Shown: positions 7,417 to 15,738, numbered from the stretch's first letter. The stretch is DNA of 36,409 bases from Geothermobacter hydrogeniphilus (GCF_002898515.1 NZ_PPFX01000044.1:1-36409), one strand, 5' to 3'. Notes: a model not told the origin generated them from the letters alone. Numbers and translations are program-made.

Positions 7417-10400
7417 AGCACCACCAGTCGTTCACCCCGGCGTTCGTCGGGGATCGCGGTGACCGCGATGGCCTGGGTCGCTCCCGCCCGATCCTGCTGC
7501 AGCACCTCCTCGATGACGATGTGGGGCACCATTTCGCCGCCGATCTTGGAAAAGCGGGCCAGCCGGCCGGTGATGTGCAGAAAACCTTTTTTGTCCAGAA
7601 AGCCGATGTCGCCGGTGTTGTACCAGCCGTCCCGGACCGCTTCGGCGGTCTTGTCGGGACGGTTCAGGTAGCCCTGCATGACGTTGGCGCCCTTGACCAG
7701 GATCAGCCCTTCGTCGCCGGTCGGTTTCTGTTCTTCGCTTTCGGGGTCGATGACGCGGACGGCGATGCCGGGCAGCGGTTTGCCGACCGCGCCCGGTTGC
7801 GCCCCCTGCTGCCTGACGCCGTCGATCTCCACGTCGGGGACGCTGATCGCCGCTACCGGCGCCAGTTCGGTGGCACCGTAACCCTCCAGGGGCCGGATAC
7901 CGAATTTTTCTTCGAACTTGTCCGCCAGCGCCGGTTTCAGTTTCTCCGCTCCGGCGATCACCAGTCGGAGGCTGGCGAAATCTTCCTTTTTCGCCCGCCG
8001 CAGGTAGGCCAGCAGGAAGGTCGGGGTGGCCAGCAGCAGCGTCGACCTGTTGTCACGGACCAGTTCGGCGATCTTGCCGCCGTCGAGAGGGTTGGGGTGG
8101 TAGCTGGCGGAGAATCCCGAGATCAGCGGCAGCCAGAGAGTGCCGGTGAGACCGAGGGAATGAAAGAAGGGCAGTGCCGCGCAGACGTTGTCGCTGCTGT
8201 CGGTGCGGATCAGCATCTGCAGCGAGGCGATGTTGGCCTGGATGTTCCGGTGACTGAGCATGATCCCCTTCGGCTCCCCGGTGCTGCCGGAGGAGAAGAG
8301 GACCGTGGCCGTCTCCCCGCCGTCGAGGGCCCCCAGTCGCGTCCACAGGCAGAGCGGCAGCAGCCGGGCCTGCAGCCAGGCGGCCAGTTTGCGGCCGGTC
8401 GGGATGGCCGGCAGCAGCTCTTCAAGCCGCTTGATGTCCGAACGGCCCTGAAACGGTTCGAATCGTTCGAGAAACGCTTCCGCGGAGATGATGGTGCGCA
8501 GGCCGCATTGCCGGCAGGCCGAGTCAAAGGCTTCCGCCGAGGCGGTGTAATTGAGGTTGACGGGAATTTTGCCGACCAGGGTCAGGGCCAGGTTGACCAG
8601 CGCTCCACCCACCGACGGGGGCAGCAGCACGCCGACCATCCGTTCCCCCCAGCACTCCTGTTCCAGTTGCCTGCCGAGCGCCAGGGCGGCGGCCAATGCC
8701 TGCCCGTAGCGCAGTCTTTTTCCCGCGGTATCGGATATCGCCGGGGCCCGCCAGTTGCGCCTGGCAACGAGGGCGAACTGTCGGCCGAGGGACGGACTCT
8801 GCTGCTGCCGGTCCCGGTGCCAGTCGCTCGACATCTCCATCACCGCCTGCCGGACTTGCCCGGCATCGCTGCTGTCGGGCAGCGGGGCGCCGAAGAGGAT
8901 GTCGACCGGATAGGGGATGCGCGGCAGTCCGGCCAGCAGTTTGCCGCGGGAATAGCTGAAGATGCTGCCCCAGAGGCCGCCGAGGTAGACCGGGATCACC
9001 GGGTGGCCGCTGCCCCTGACGATCGATTCGAAGCCGCTCTTGAACTCGCCGAGGTTGGCGTTGCGGGTGATCTGCCCCTCGGCGAAGATGCAGACCAGGT
9101 AGCCGTCGTCGAGGGCCTGCCGTGCTTCGCGCAGGGAGGCGACCAGGTCCTTGCGCCGGTCGCGGCTGGAGATCGGAATCACGCCCATCAGGCGGAACAG
9201 CCGACGGATCACGGGTCGGTTGTAGATGCCGCGTTCCATCAGGAAGCGGATGCGGCGCTGTTCGCAGGCGACCAGCAGCAGGGCGTCGATCCAGGAGACG
9301 TGGTTGGCGACCAGCAGCGCGCCGCCGCGGGTTGGAACATGGTCCCGGCCTTCAACCCGGATGCGGTAGGCGAAGCGCATCACCACCAGGGTGACGAAGC
9401 GCAGGAAAAAGTCGGGCAGGGTGCGGAACGCCCACAGGGTCAGGCCGATGGAAGCCAGGCCGAGGGCGGCGAAGCATTCCCGGCTGGAGAGACCCAGGAT
9501 CTCGTCCAGACCGAGCAACAGCAGGGAGGCGAGCAGGACCCCGAACCAGCCGAGCATGCCGGCCGCGGCGAGGATTTCGCCACGCCGTTCAGTCGGGGTG
9601 CGCTGCTGGATGAAAGCGTTGAGGGGGACGATGATCAGGCCCGAGGAGACGCCGAGCAGCAGCACGATGACCATCACCAGCGGCAGTCGGCCCGGCGTCA
9701 GGGCCAGCAGCCAGGTGGCGATGGTCAGGCCGAGGGTTCCGAGCGGGACGATGCCGAATTCGATGTTGCGGCCGGAGAGCCTGCCGGCGGTCAGCGACCC
9801 GAGGCCGATGCCGAGGGCGGCGACCAGGAACAGGGCGCCGCTCTGCTGCTGGTTCAGCCCCAGGGTTTCGATGCCGTAGGGAATCAGGTTGAGCTGGAAA
9901 AAGGCGCCGAGCAGCATGAACCAGGCGCTGCCGAGCACCGCCAGCAGCAGGAACCCGTCTTCACGGGCGAAGCGCAGCGCCTTGACCAGGTCGGGAATCA
10001 CCAGCAGAGAACCTTGGCGGCGGGTGCCGGTCGCCGGGGTCGGTGGAATCCGGTAGCTGGCGAGCAACCCGGCAACGGCTGCCAGCACGCAGACCAGGGC
10101 CGCGAGACCGTAGCGGTTGCCGGTCAGGGTCGGCAGCAGTGGTGCCAGCGCGGTTCCGCCGATGATCGCCAGGTAGGTCAGAGCTTCCAGGCTGCCGTTG
10201 GCGGAGGAGAGCTGTTCCTCCGCGACCAGTTCCGGGACGATGCCGTATTTCGCCGGGCTGAACAGGGTGGACTGCAGCGCCATCAGCAGCAGGCAGCCGT
10301 AGAGTCCGGGGACGCTGGCGGCGGCAAAGGCGGCCACCCCGAGCAGCATGATCGCCAGTTCGAGCAACTTGGTGTAGCGGATCAGGCGGGTCTTGCTGAA

Positions 10401-10610
10401 GCGGTCGACCAGCCGTCCGGCCGCGGCCGAAAAGAGCAGGAACGGCAGCACGAAGACCAGTCCGGCGATGGCGGCGACCCGGCCGGCCGCCTCGAATCCC
10501 TGCAGGTCGATGATCAGGAAGACCAGCAGCAGTTTGAACAGGTTGTCGTTCAGGGCGCCGAGAAATTGGGTGATGTTCAACCAGCGGAAGCCATGGGAGC
10601 ATTGATTCAT
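7413..10610 (-). CDS. MFS-PlsC-AMP ligase fusion (acyl-[ACP]-phospholipid acyltransferase, Aas-like), C-terminus frameshifted
   Basis: The 1065-aa ORF joins three modules. An MFS-type transporter comes first (about 1-400, LplT-like, many hydrophobic segments). A PlsC acyltransferase follows (about 420-600) with the HX4D box in NHVSWID (near 437) and an EGQ block. An AMP-forming acyl-ACP synthetase comes last (about 620 onward) with SSGSTGEPKG (near 773), GYGATELAP and YNTGDIGF. In E. coli LplT plus Aas take up lysophospholipid and re-acylate it at the inner membrane; this fusion should do both. The ORF stops early, and the expected last 60 residues with the catalytic lysine lie in the -1 frame (7234-7416). 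The start overlaps the amidohydrolase stop by 4 bp (ATGA), so it is the last gene of the operon. Confidence 0.92.
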   Translation of the reverse strand: MNQCSHGFRWLNITQFLGALNDNLFKLLLVFLIIDLQGFEAAGRVAAIAGLVFVLPFLLFSAAAGRLVDRFSKTRLIRYTKLLELAIMLLGVAAFAAASVPGLYGCLLLMALQSTLFSPAKYGIVPELVAEEQLSSANGSLEALTYLAIIGGTALAPLLPTLTGNRYGLAALVCVLAAVAGLLASYRIPPTPATGTRRQGSLLVIPDLVKALRFAREDGFLLLAVLGSAWFMLLGAFFQLNLIPYGIETLGLNQQQSGALFLVAALGIGLGSLTAGRLSGRNIEFGIVPLGTLGLTIATWLLALTPGRLPLVMVIVLLLGVSSGLIIVPLNAFIQQRTPTERRGEILAAAGMLGWFGVLLASLLLLGLDEILGLSSRECFAALGLASIGLTLWAFRTLPDFFLRFVTLVVMRFAYRIRVEGRDHVPTRGGALLVANHVSWIDALLLVACEQRRIRFLMERGIYNRPVIRRLFRLMGVIPISSRDRRKDLVASLREARQALDDGYLVCIFAEGQITRNANLGEFKSGFESIVRGSGHPVIPVYLGGLWGSIFSYSRGKLLAGLPRIPYPVDILFGAPLPDSSDAGQVRQAVMEMSSDWHRDRQQQSPSLGRQFALVARRNWRAPAISDTAGKRLRYGQALAAALALGRQLEQECWGERMVGVLLPPSVGGALVNLALTLVGKIPVNLNYTASAEAFDSACRQCGLRTIISAEAFLERFEPFQGRSDIKRLEELLPAIPTGRKLAAWLQARLLPLCLWTRLGALDGGETATVLFSSGSTGEPKGIMLSHRNIQANIASLQMLIRTDSSDNVCAALPFFHSLGLTGTLWLPLISGFSASYHPNPLDGGKIAELVRDNRSTLLLATPTFLLAYLRRAKKEDFASLRLVIAGAEKLKPALADKFEEKFGIRPLEGYGATELAPVAAISVPDVEIDGVRQQGAQPGAVGKPLPGIAVRVIDPESEEQKPTGDEGLILVKGANVMQGYLNRPDKTAEAVRDGWYNTGDIGFLDKKGFLHITGRLARFSKIGGEMVPHIVIEEVLQQDRAGATQAIAVTAIPDERRGERLVVL

Positions 10611-11710
10611 GACGGTTTGTCCTGTCGGTCGGTGGTCAGGTTCAGAAGACGGGCCGGGCGGGTGAAGACCGCGTCCGGAAAGCCGAGGGCCTGTTTGAGC
10701 AGCAGGTCGCGATCCCAGTCATTTTTCACCCTCTGCAGAAACCACAGTTGCCGCCAGGAAAGGTTCCAGCAGAAGTTCCAGCCTGAAACCAGCCGGAAAG
10801 GGCCGATCCCGCAGCTGATCAGGGGAAAGTCACTGCCGTAGAGCAGCTTGTGGGAGATGGCGCCGGTACGGGCCACGCGCCCGGGGTAGATCATCTTGTT
10901 CAACTGGGTGAGGCCGGAGATGTCGCTGTAGAGGTTGTCATACTGCTGCAGCAGCGGCAGCAATCGGTCGATATAGGCTTCACCTTCGTGGCTGCCGGTG
11001 GTGGCGACATGGGCGGCGATGACCGTGACCCCGGCCTTAAGGGGCTTGATCAGCAGCCGCGGGTCGCCGAGTCGGTCATGAGAGCTGGAGAAGGAGCGTT
11101 CCGCCCCGGTGTGGACCAGCAGCGGCAGGTCCAGTTCGACAAGTTTACGGTAAAAGGGCTCGATGCCGGGGGCGGAGGGATCGATCTGCTGCACCGCCGG
11201 CAGCCACTTGATCAGCACCGCGCCATCCCTGTCGGCCTGTATCAGCTGCTCTTCCCAGTCCTCCCGGTAGGGATTGACGCTGGCGCCGTAGTGGAGGTTG
11301 TCGAACTGGCGGCAGCCGTCACGGACGAAGTCATTGGGGATGTAGACCTCGGTTCGTTCCGGTTGTGGGCGCCCCGTCTCCCGATCGTAGACCTTATCGA
11401 GGGCGAGCAGCACCGCGCCGTCGACCAGCCGCGAGCGGTCAAGGCGTTCGGCGATCCGTTCAAAGATCAGGGCATCTCCGTTGGCGCGCAGTTCCTTTTC
11501 ACTGGTCCCGAAGGCCTTGAGATAGATGTTGTAACGCCAGTTGTCGAGCAGTTCGGAGGTGATGAAGCAGTCGCTGTCCGCTCCGAGTCCGGCAACGTGG
11601 ACGTGCATGTCGATGATGGGCTCTTGCGGCCGGTCGGTCCGACAGCGGCCCGGGTGCAGCAGGATGGTCAGGATCAGGATGCCCAGCGCGATGAAGGCGA
11701 TCATGACCAT
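10607..11710 (-). CDS. Membrane-anchored or exported amidohydrolase (Amidohydrolase_2 family)
   Basis: The 367-aa protein has an N-terminal hydrophobic segment (about residues 3-18), so it is probably exported or anchored with the catalytic domain outside the inner membrane. The TIM-barrel metallohydrolase signature follows: the HxH pair in IDMHVHVAG (near 33), LLVHTGAE, VIAAHVATTGSH and the late aspartate in LLYGSDFPL. The substrate cannot be told; relatives act on cyclic amides or decarboxylate aromatic acids. It lies 40 bp after the rhombosortase and overlaps the Aas-like gene, which suggests a role in the same envelope or lipid process (inference). Confidence 0.85.
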   Translation of the reverse strand: MVMIAFIALGILILTILLHPGRCRTDRPQEPIIDMHVHVAGLGADSDCFITSELLDNWRYNIYLKAFGTSEKELRANGDALIFERIAERLDRSRLVDGAVLLALDKVYDRETGRPQPERTEVYIPNDFVRDGCRQFDNLHYGASVNPYREDWEEQLIQADRDGAVLIKWLPAVQQIDPSAPGIEPFYRKLVELDLPLLVHTGAERSFSSSHDRLGDPRLLIKPLKAGVTVIAAHVATTGSHEGEAYIDRLLPLLQQYDNLYSDISGLTQLNKMIYPGRVARTGAISHKLLYGSDFPLISCGIGPFRLVSGWNFCWNLSWRQLWFLQRVKNDWDRDLLLKQALGFPDAVFTRPARLLNLTTDRQDKPS

Positions 11711-11749
11711 GGTGGCAGCTCCTGTCTGTCGGTGAAGATGAAAATGATT

Positions 11750-12427
11750 TCAGTTTAGGGGCTGTCCGGCCCTCTGGCAAGTTTTCCTTCCGTCACTCAA
11801 CTGCCGCAGCAGGAAGCCGAGGATACCGCCGAGGAAGCCGCCGGCGTGGGTGCTGACGATCGGGTGGCCGACGCTGCCGAGGTGCCAGTCGGCAAAGATC
11901 ACCTGTCCCTGTCCCAGTTCCCAGCCGGTCTTGATCAACAGTCCGGCCAGCAGCAGCCATCCCAGTCTGCCGGCCGCCGGGTCCCGTTCTGTGGACTGGA
12001 TCAGTTCCAGGGCGCTGACCGCCGCCAGCCCGTGAGCGATGCCGGAAAGGCCGCAGAGCCCGGTGCGGGACAGTTCCGGGGCCAGCAGCAGCGGGACGGC
12101 CAGGCTGCCGGCGGCGGCCAGCAGGACGTAGCCGCTGCGGCGGAAGAAAGATTCCTCCCGCAGCCCGCTCAGCAGCAACAGGAAGGCGCTGCCGTCGAGC
12201 AGCAGGTGGTAGCGGCTGACGTGGACCAGCGGCCAGCTCAGCAACCGCCACCATTGACCGGCGGCGACCGCGGCGGGATCGAACATCAGTTGCGTGGTCG
12301 GCCGGTTGGCGAGCAGGCCGAGATTGCAGAGGCAGAGCAGCAGCAGCCAGCCGCCCAGTTCGAGGTGACGCAGTCCGTTGTCGTGAAGTTCGGGTTGTGT
12401 GGTGGCGGTGATCGGCAGGGTGGTCAT
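11750..12427 (-). CDS. rrtA: Rhombosortase (rhomboid-type intramembrane serine protease for GlyGly-CTERM proteins)
   Basis: The 225-aa polytopic membrane protein has the rhomboid serine motif GLSG (S128, GLCGLSGIAHG) and the catalytic histidine H194 in HAGGFLGG. The front part, with WWRLLSWPLVHVSRYHLLLD, matches the rhombosortase form of the rhomboid HxxxN motif, with D in place of N. Rhombosortases cleave C-terminal GlyGly-CTERM tails of exported proteins. The gene immediately upstream encodes just such a tail, so the pair looks dedicated. A good AAAGGAGG ribosome site precedes the ATG. A general rhomboid protease is the alternative, but the partner gene argues for rhombosortase. Confidence 0.85.
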   Translation of the reverse strand: MTTLPITATTQPELHDNGLRHLELGGWLLLLCLCNLGLLANRPTTQLMFDPAAVAAGQWWRLLSWPLVHVSRYHLLLDGSAFLLLLSGLREESFFRRSGYVLLAAAGSLAVPLLLAPELSRTGLCGLSGIAHGLAAVSALELIQSTERDPAAGRLGWLLLAGLLIKTGWELGQGQVIFADWHLGSVGHPIVSTHAGGFLGGILGFLLRQLSDGRKTCQRAGQPLN

Positions 12428-12495
12428 GATGGCCTCCTTTGTGCCCCGTGCGGCGGCGGGGTCGCCGCCGCCGCATGGTTGCGAATGATGCGGGT

Positions 12496-14340
12496 CTATT
12501 TCAGCTGGTTTCTGCGCCGCCGCAGCCAGGCCAGCAGGGCCACGCCGAGCGGGCCGACCGGGCCGGAGCCGAGGCCGAGACCCGGCGCGCTGCGGCCGCC
12601 GAAAGCGCCCTTGCCCTGGTTGTCGACCCGGTAGCTCTTTGCCGGCCGGGTCGTTTTCAGTTGTTGCGCCCGGCGTTCACGCTGGACGCGGTCGGCGTTG
12701 CGTTTCTCGATGCCGTGGCTTTCCAGGACATCGTCGGTGACCACCAGCATCGAGGTGTAATCGGTCACCAGGGAGGAGTTCAGGCCGAGATCGACAACTT
12801 TGGAGCGCAGCGCATCGGTCTCTCCCTGTTCACGAATCTGCTGCATGGTCTGTTCGATCTTTTCCAGCGCCCGGAGCCGTTCCAGTTCCGGATTGTCGGT
12901 ATCCACCTTCGGCAGTATCGCCGTCGTTCGCCAGGATTGCTCCCGGCCGGAAATTTTGGCTTTCAGGGTGATGCCGATCTCACCGGGAGTGCTGTAGCGG
13001 CCGAAGAGGATCAGCTGCTGTCCGGCGTAGAGATTGCCGAGGGTCTGCGGCGCGTCCAGCTGCACCTGTCCACCGCGGATTTCCAGCTTGACGTCGCGCA
13101 GGCACTGGTGAAGAACCTTGGCCTTGGCCTGCAGCAGTCGTCCGGTGATGTCGTCGCTGTCGGAGATGTTCATGGCGAAGCCGCCCGAGTCTCCGGCCAG
13201 CCGGTCGAGCAGGGGCTGGTTGGCACTGTTGCCGATGACGAAGGTGAAGAGCCGGACGTCATATTTTTTCAACAGCCTGAGAAAGGCCCGGTGTTCGGTT
13301 TCGCCGACATTGGCGACACCGTCGGTGACCAGGATGGTGGCACTGGTGCGATCGGCGTCGAGGTTCCGGTAGCCGGCCTTGAGCCCGGCAAAGAGGTTGG
13401 TGCCGCCGCCGGCCTGGATGGTTTTGACCCGCTTGATCCAGTCCTGCACCCGTCCGGGGTCGGCCGGGACAAAACCGCCGGTCAGGTCACGCGCCCTGGT
13501 GTTGAAGGTGATCAGGCGGAAGCGGTCGTTGCTCCGCAGCTGGCCGAGCACCCGGCTGACGCCGTCGGCCAGGGTGGCGATCTTGTGGCCGCCCATGCTG
13601 CCGGCGGGGCGGTCGATGGTGACCTCGTAGTCATTGCCGTTGCCCTGCTCGCCGGTGCCGGCGGCCTGGTTGATGACCGCTTCGTTCTGCAGCCCCGGCA
13701 AACGGACATCCTTGACCGGGAAGGCCGATTTGAGCTGCAGGTGAAAGCGGAAGGAGCCGCTGACCCGGTCGTCGACCGACCAGAACTGCAGCTGCTCCTC
13801 GTCGACATTTCCTTCCGCCAGCGGGTAGAGATAGCGGCCGACGTTGAGGTCGATCTCAAGCGGCTGGTAGTAGACCATGCGGATGCGGACCTCGCCGCCC
13901 GGCGGGATGTTGCCGACCCGGGTTTCGAAGGTCTTGAAGTCGTTTTTTTCGCTCAGCGCGGCCTGTTTGCCGGCCGCCTTTTCCGCCTCGTAGAGCTGCC
14001 GGGCCTTCTCCTTTTCCACCACCTCGCCGATCCGTTCCTGTTCGGCGACCCACATCGACAACTCGGACAGGCTGGCCTGTTTCGGCAGCGGGAAGGTGTA
14101 GAGGGCTTCGAGCGGGGCGTCGGCGGGGTTGCTGAAGGTCTGGTCGATCTCGGTGCGGGCGAAGCCGTTGTTGATCACCACCTCGACCTGGTGGGAGGTG
14201 ATGGCGAGGGGGCTGCCGCCGTTGAGCGGTTTGAGCAGCCCGGCCGCCAGGCCGGGAGCGGCGAAGGCGAGGGTGAGCAGCAGGCCGACAACGAGGCGTG
14301 TCAGCAGCAGACAGAACGGATTGGGGTGATGACAGCGCAT
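12496..14340 (-). CDS. VIT/VWA domain protein with GlyGly-CTERM-like tail (probable rhombosortase substrate)
   Basis: The 614-aa protein starts with a signal peptide (to about residue 33, AAPGLAAG). A VIT domain follows (about 38-170), then a VWA region from about 245 (GGHKIATLADG, FRLITF, ILVTDGVANVGE, FTFVIGNSA), and a basic C-terminal region. The tail reads Gly-rich linker, short hydrophobic stretch, RRRRNQLK: the layout of GlyGly-CTERM/LPXTG-type sorting signals. The related TIGR03788 family are dedicated sortase targets in marine proteobacteria. The MIDAS DxSxS is missing: the site reads DRPAGSMGG, which may mark an in-frame deletion. The ATG at 14340 follows AGGAGAA and gives a clean signal peptide, so it is preferred over 14370. 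Confidence 0.88.
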   Translation of the reverse strand: MRCHHPNPFCLLLTRLVVGLLLTLAFAAPGLAAGLLKPLNGGSPLAITSHQVEVVINNGFARTEIDQTFSNPADAPLEALYTFPLPKQASLSELSMWVAEQERIGEVVEKEKARQLYEAEKAAGKQAALSEKNDFKTFETRVGNIPPGGEVRIRMVYYQPLEIDLNVGRYLYPLAEGNVDEEQLQFWSVDDRVSGSFRFHLQLKSAFPVKDVRLPGLQNEAVINQAAGTGEQGNGNDYEVTIDRPAGSMGGHKIATLADGVSRVLGQLRSNDRFRLITFNTRARDLTGGFVPADPGRVQDWIKRVKTIQAGGGTNLFAGLKAGYRNLDADRTSATILVTDGVANVGETEHRAFLRLLKKYDVRLFTFVIGNSANQPLLDRLAGDSGGFAMNISDSDDITGRLLQAKAKVLHQCLRDVKLEIRGGQVQLDAPQTLGNLYAGQQLILFGRYSTPGEIGITLKAKISGREQSWRTTAILPKVDTDNPELERLRALEKIEQTMQQIREQGETDALRSKVVDLGLNSSLVTDYTSMLVVTDDVLESHGIEKRNADRVQRERRAQQLKTTRPAKSYRVDNQGKGAFGGRSAPGLGLGSGPVGPLGVALLAWLRRRRNQLK

Positions 14341-14376
14341 GATCTTCTCCTGGGTTCGGGTTGTGGTCAATCCCTA

Positions 14377-14394
14377 TCGCAGGAGCCGTGCCAT
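14377..14394 (-). promoter_or_regulatory. Sigma-54 (-24/-12) promoter of the VWA-rhombosortase operon
   Basis: Read on the minus strand the site is TATGGCACGGCTCCTGCG: GG at 14392-14391, exactly 10 bases, then GC at 14380-14379, with the TGGCACG -24 box intact and CTGC in place of TTGC at -12. Transcription would start about 25 bases before the ATG at 14340. The divergent gene next door encodes a sigma-54 activator, which strongly supports the assignment. Confidence 0.8.
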
Positions 14395-14431
14395 ACTTGC
14401 AGAATACTTATAACGTGCCGAAATACCGTGC

Positions 14432-15553
14432 ATGGTCGAGTTGCGGCGTCGCCTCTGGCACAATGTCTTTACCGCCGATATCGGTCGCTTCGAATCCTTC
14501 CTCTGGGACCGGATGGAGGATTTCTCCACCCTGCTGCTGGGAGAGACCGGTTGCGGCAAGGGAGCGGCCGCGGCCGCCATCGGACGCTCCGGGCATATCC
14601 CCTTTGACGAGCGGCGGGGCTGTTTCAAGGAGAGCTTCACCCGGACCTTTTTCGGTATCAACCTCTCCCAGTATCCGGCAACCCTGATCGAGTCGGAGTT
14701 GTTCGGCCATCGTCGCGGCGCCTTCACCGGGGCGGTCGACCAGTACCAGGGGGTCTTTTCCCGCTGTTCGCCGCACGGCGCCATTTTTCTCGATGAGATC
14801 GGCGATGTGGAGATCCCGGTCCAGATCAAGCTGCTGCAGGTCCTGCAGCAGCGCGAATTCTGCCCGGTCGGATCACACCAGCGCCAGCGGTTTTCCGGGC
14901 GGGTGATCGCCGCCACCAACCGGCCGCTGGAGGAGTTGCGCGACAGCGGTGCGTTCCGTGATGATTTTTATTATCGGCTCTGTTCCGATGTCATTCAGGT
15001 GCCGTCTCTGCGGCAGCGGTTGAGCGAGGACGGGCGGGAATTGCAACTGCTGCTCGGCGTGGTGGTGCGGCGCAGTGTCGGGGAGGACGCGCCGGAACTG
15101 GTCGCCTGGTTGGGTGCGGAACTGCGACGGCAACTGCCGCGTGATTATGCCTGGCCCGGCAATGTGCGTGAGCTGGAACAGGCGGTGCGGCGGCTGCTGC
15201 TTAACGGCAGTTACGCCGGCGAGGCGGTCCGCCCGGCGGCCGCGGAGCAGTTCGGCAGGATGGTCGAGCAGGGGCGGATGCCGGTTTCCGAACTGCTGGC
15301 CGGCTATTGCGGACTGCTCTACCGGCGGCACGGCACTTACGAAGAGGTCTCCCGCATCACCGGCCTTGACCGGCGCACGGTGAAGAAGTATGTGCTGGCT
15401 GATCGGGAGGGGAAGGATTCGGCAGGGGGGGTGAAATGTCAGGTTCCCCAGGCTGAGCAAAAATGTCCAGATGCAAGGCGTCCGCACCCCCGCGGAATAA
15501 GGCGTACCCCTGAATCAGTGCGTTCCTTGTCGGCGGATAGCACAAGTCATTGA
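14432..15553 (+). CDS. Sigma-54-dependent transcriptional activator (AAA+), no sensory domain
   Basis: The 373-aa protein is almost only AAA+ domain plus DNA-binding helix-turn-helix. It has Walker A GETGCGKG (37-44), the sigma-54 contact loop GAFTGA (96-101), Walker B GAIFLDEIGD (116-125), WPGNVRELE (241-249) and an HTH near 303-321 (EEVSRITGLDRRTVKKY). No receiver, GAF or PAS domain precedes it; an in-frame stop 7 codons upstream of the ATG rules out a longer N-terminus. Activity may therefore be set by expression or a partner protein. From about residue 334 the reading frame runs into interspersed repeats, so the last 40 residues are probably not native. It is divergent from the VWA operon, 91 bp away, and is its likely regulator. 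Confidence 0.9.
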   Translation: MVELRRRLWHNVFTADIGRFESFLWDRMEDFSTLLLGETGCGKGAAAAAIGRSGHIPFDERRGCFKESFTRTFFGINLSQYPATLIESELFGHRRGAFTGAVDQYQGVFSRCSPHGAIFLDEIGDVEIPVQIKLLQVLQQREFCPVGSHQRQRFSGRVIAATNRPLEELRDSGAFRDDFYYRLCSDVIQVPSLRQRLSEDGRELQLLLGVVVRRSVGEDAPELVAWLGAELRRQLPRDYAWPGNVRELEQAVRRLLLNGSYAGEAVRPAAAEQFGRMVEQGRMPVSELLAGYCGLLYRRHGTYEEVSRITGLDRRTVKKYVLADREGKDSAGGVKCQVPQAEQKCPDARRPHPRGIRRTPESVRSLSADSTSH

Positions 15554-15738
15554 TCTGCCTGAGCTTCCCAGAAATCACCAGCGAACCTATGGGTGCGCTT
15601 CAGATTTTTGGAAACCTCATTCAGGCCAAGCACTTGCACTCTCCATCCAACAGAAACTCACTGATTCAGGGTACCGGAAGGTACGTCGTTGAGGTGGGGG
15701 AAGGACAGCGCCGCAGATGGACGTTTTTGCTCAGCCTG
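15429..15738. repeat. Interspersed palindromic repeat, family 2, copy 2, split by a MITE
   Basis: Bases 15429-15508 plus 15671-15738 together match the reverse complement of the repeat at 7065-7213: GTCAGG, CAGGCTGAGCAAAAATGTCC, GCAAGGCGTCCGCA, the GGTACC core and GACGTTTTTGCTCAGCCTG. The two parts are separated at GGCGTACC/GTACCGGAAGG by a 162-bp insertion. This repeat supplies the final codons and stop of the J-domain gene on one side, and the tail of the sigma-54 activator is read into it on the other. Confidence 0.88.
15509..15670. mobile_element. MITE-like element, copy A (162 bp), with 5-bp target duplication
   Basis: Perfect 12-bp terminal inverted repeats, CCTGAATCAGTG (15509-15520) and CACTGATTCAGG (15659-15670), enclose a non-coding interior shared with copies B and C. 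The element is flanked by GTACC on both sides (15504-15508 and 15671-15675), and removing the element and one GTACC restores an uninterrupted family 2 repeat. The interior contains a hairpin with arms CCAAAAATC/GATTTCTGG-like. It has no coding capacity, so it would be moved in trans. Confidence 0.9.

Noticed and set aside
7521-10841. 1106-codon plus-strand frame opposite the Aas-like gene
   Set aside because: It is an antisense shadow caused by high GC; its residues (runs of Q, G, D) are not protein-like and the minus-strand gene has clear domains.
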